Assembly: GCA_029945985.1 (NCBI GenBank)
Contig: JAQSDP010000133.1
Coordinates: 1-5,894 of the forward strand
DNA: 5,894 nucleotides
Reading direction: 5' to 3'
Source: a bacterium
Lineage (GTDB): Bacteria > Acidobacteriota > Blastocatellia > Pyrinomonadales > Pyrinomonadaceae
Below the pieces are notes generated by a model. That model was not told where the DNA came from and made no database searches. It saw only the letters and a list, made by a program, of their open reading frames with translations. The translations under genes were made by a program, and so were the position numbers. Every line of letters starts with the position of its first letter. Position 1 is the stretch's first letter. Below, piece after piece: positions 5,151-5,894 of the stretch.

Positions 5151-5894
5151 ATGTCCAGCAAGCTGATCTATGCAGCAGCCATAATGATAGCCCTCACCGC
5201 GTCCGCATTTGCAGATGTGAAGATCAAGTCGAAGCAGACGATGAGCGGCCAGACGTACGAGAACACGACCTACATAAAGGGTAAGCGCCAACGCGCCGAA
5301 ATGATGAACGGCATGTCGGTGAACATCACGCAATGCGACCTGCGCCGCGGTATCCAGATCAACCCGGGCTCGCAGACCTACATGGTTAACCCGTTCGCCG
5401 TCCAAACTCAAATGACCACGACGCCCGCGAACACAACCGTCGATAGGAACGGCGTCGTCCAGTCCGGCGGAACGATCACGACCACCTATACGATAAAGGA
5501 CACGGGCGAGAGAAAGCAGATGTTCGGCTACACCGCCCGTCACCTGATCATCACGATGGAGTCGTCTTCATCACCCGATGCTTGCTATCAGTCGAAGACC
5601 AAGATGGAGACTGACGGTTGGTACATCGACTTCGAACAGCAGTTCGACTGCGGCGACTCGGCTCAGTACAGCTCAGGGTATCGCAACCCCGCGAAGCCGA
5701 CCTGTCAGGACAAGTACTTCATGAAGACGAACGGAACCGCCAAACGCGGCTATCCGGTGTACGAAAAGATGACTATGTTCGACGAGAGCGGCAAGGAGAC
5801 CATGTCGTATGTGAACGAAGTCGTCGAGCTTTCGAAAGCGACTCTCGATGTAGCACTCTTCGATATTCCGCAAGGCTACCGCGAAGTGTCGGAT
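5151..5894 (+). CDS. Secreted DUF4412-like protein of unknown function (3' end outside window)
   Basis: The frame is open from ATG 5151 to the window edge (248 codons, no stop), so the C-terminus is missing. The start is well supported by GGAG 8 nt upstream and by a signal peptide beginning at residue 1: one Lys, a hydrophobic core (IYAAAIMIALTASAFA) and a likely signal peptidase I site AFA|D after residue 21. No lipobox Cys is present, so it is probably a soluble periplasmic or exported protein. The mature part is rich in Thr, Lys and Tyr and begins with a beta-like segment carrying YIKGKRQRAEM, which resembles DUF4412-type proteins; the late FDIPQGYREV segment is also typical of that group. 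Family assignment is from memory and moderate. Cysteines at 62, 145, 167 and 185 could form two disulfides in an oxidising compartment. It is divergent from the sigma gene and shares its 146-nt control region, which makes it a possible sigma target. No enzymatic motif is seen. Confidence 0.85.
   Translation, partial: MSSKLIYAAAIMIALTASAFADVKIKSKQTMSGQTYENTTYIKGKRQRAEMMNGMSVNITQCDLRRGIQINPGSQTYMVNPFAVQTQMTTTPANTTVDRNGVVQSGGTITTTYTIKDTGERKQMFGYTARHLIITMESSSSPDACYQSKTKMETDGWYIDFEQQFDCGDSAQYSSGYRNPAKPTCQDKYFMKTNGTAKRGYPVYEKMTMFDESGKETMSYVNEVVELSKATLDVALFDIPQGYREVSD

Noticed and set aside
5118..5543. 141-codon open frame on the minus strand
   Set aside because: Antisense to the secreted protein, which has a ribosome binding site and signal peptide; the antisense product is His/Arg/Leu-rich without motifs.

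Overview
The window carries part of a bacterial protein-phosphorylation locus, most likely from an Acidobacteriota-type genome (Blastocatellia-like would be my guess; inference only). The reasons are the combination of an FHA-bearing Ser/Thr kinase, an FHA-GAF-SpoIIE/PP2C phosphatase, an ECF sigma factor with the LQPTALVHEAY signature of the Sig-70_X6 (TIGR02999) group, and a secreted DUF4412-like protein. These occur together in Acidobacteriota and partly in Planctomycetota. I see no insertion sequence, CRISPR array, tRNA or rRNA.

Layout. Positions 1-4432 (+ strand) hold three tightly packed genes, spaced 6 and 8 nt apart. The first is the 3' part of a large cytoplasmic Ser/Thr kinase: a Pro/Glu-rich arm of more than 300 residues, then the kinase domain, a CxxC zinc ribbon and an FHA domain. 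Next comes a small RDD-family membrane protein, then a 551-residue phosphatase (FHA, GAF, helical linker, SpoIIE-type PP2C). Positions 4429-5004 (- strand) hold a 191-residue ECF sigma factor that converges on the phosphatase with a 4-nt overlap at CTAG. Positions 5005-5150 are a divergent intergenic region with a TATAAT-type promoter for the sigma gene, small palindromes and a clear ribosome binding site for the next gene. From 5151 to the window end (+ strand) runs a secreted protein with a signal peptide; its 3' end lies outside the window.

How the genes may work together. Kinase and phosphatase look like the writer and eraser of one phospho-threonine circuit, and each carries its own pThr-reading FHA domain. 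The RDD protein may tie the circuit to the membrane. The most interesting point is the sigma factor. Where ordinary ECF sigma factors have the acidic DAED motif in region 2.2, this one has QPTA, which places a threonine (Thr55) in the motif. In Vibrio EcfP, a threonine in a DAED-less region 2.2 is phosphorylated by a Ser/Thr kinase to license binding to RNA polymerase. No anti-sigma gene is visible here, and a complete kinase/phosphatase pair lies next door. Phospho-control of this sigma factor is therefore a concrete, testable hypothesis rather than an established fact.
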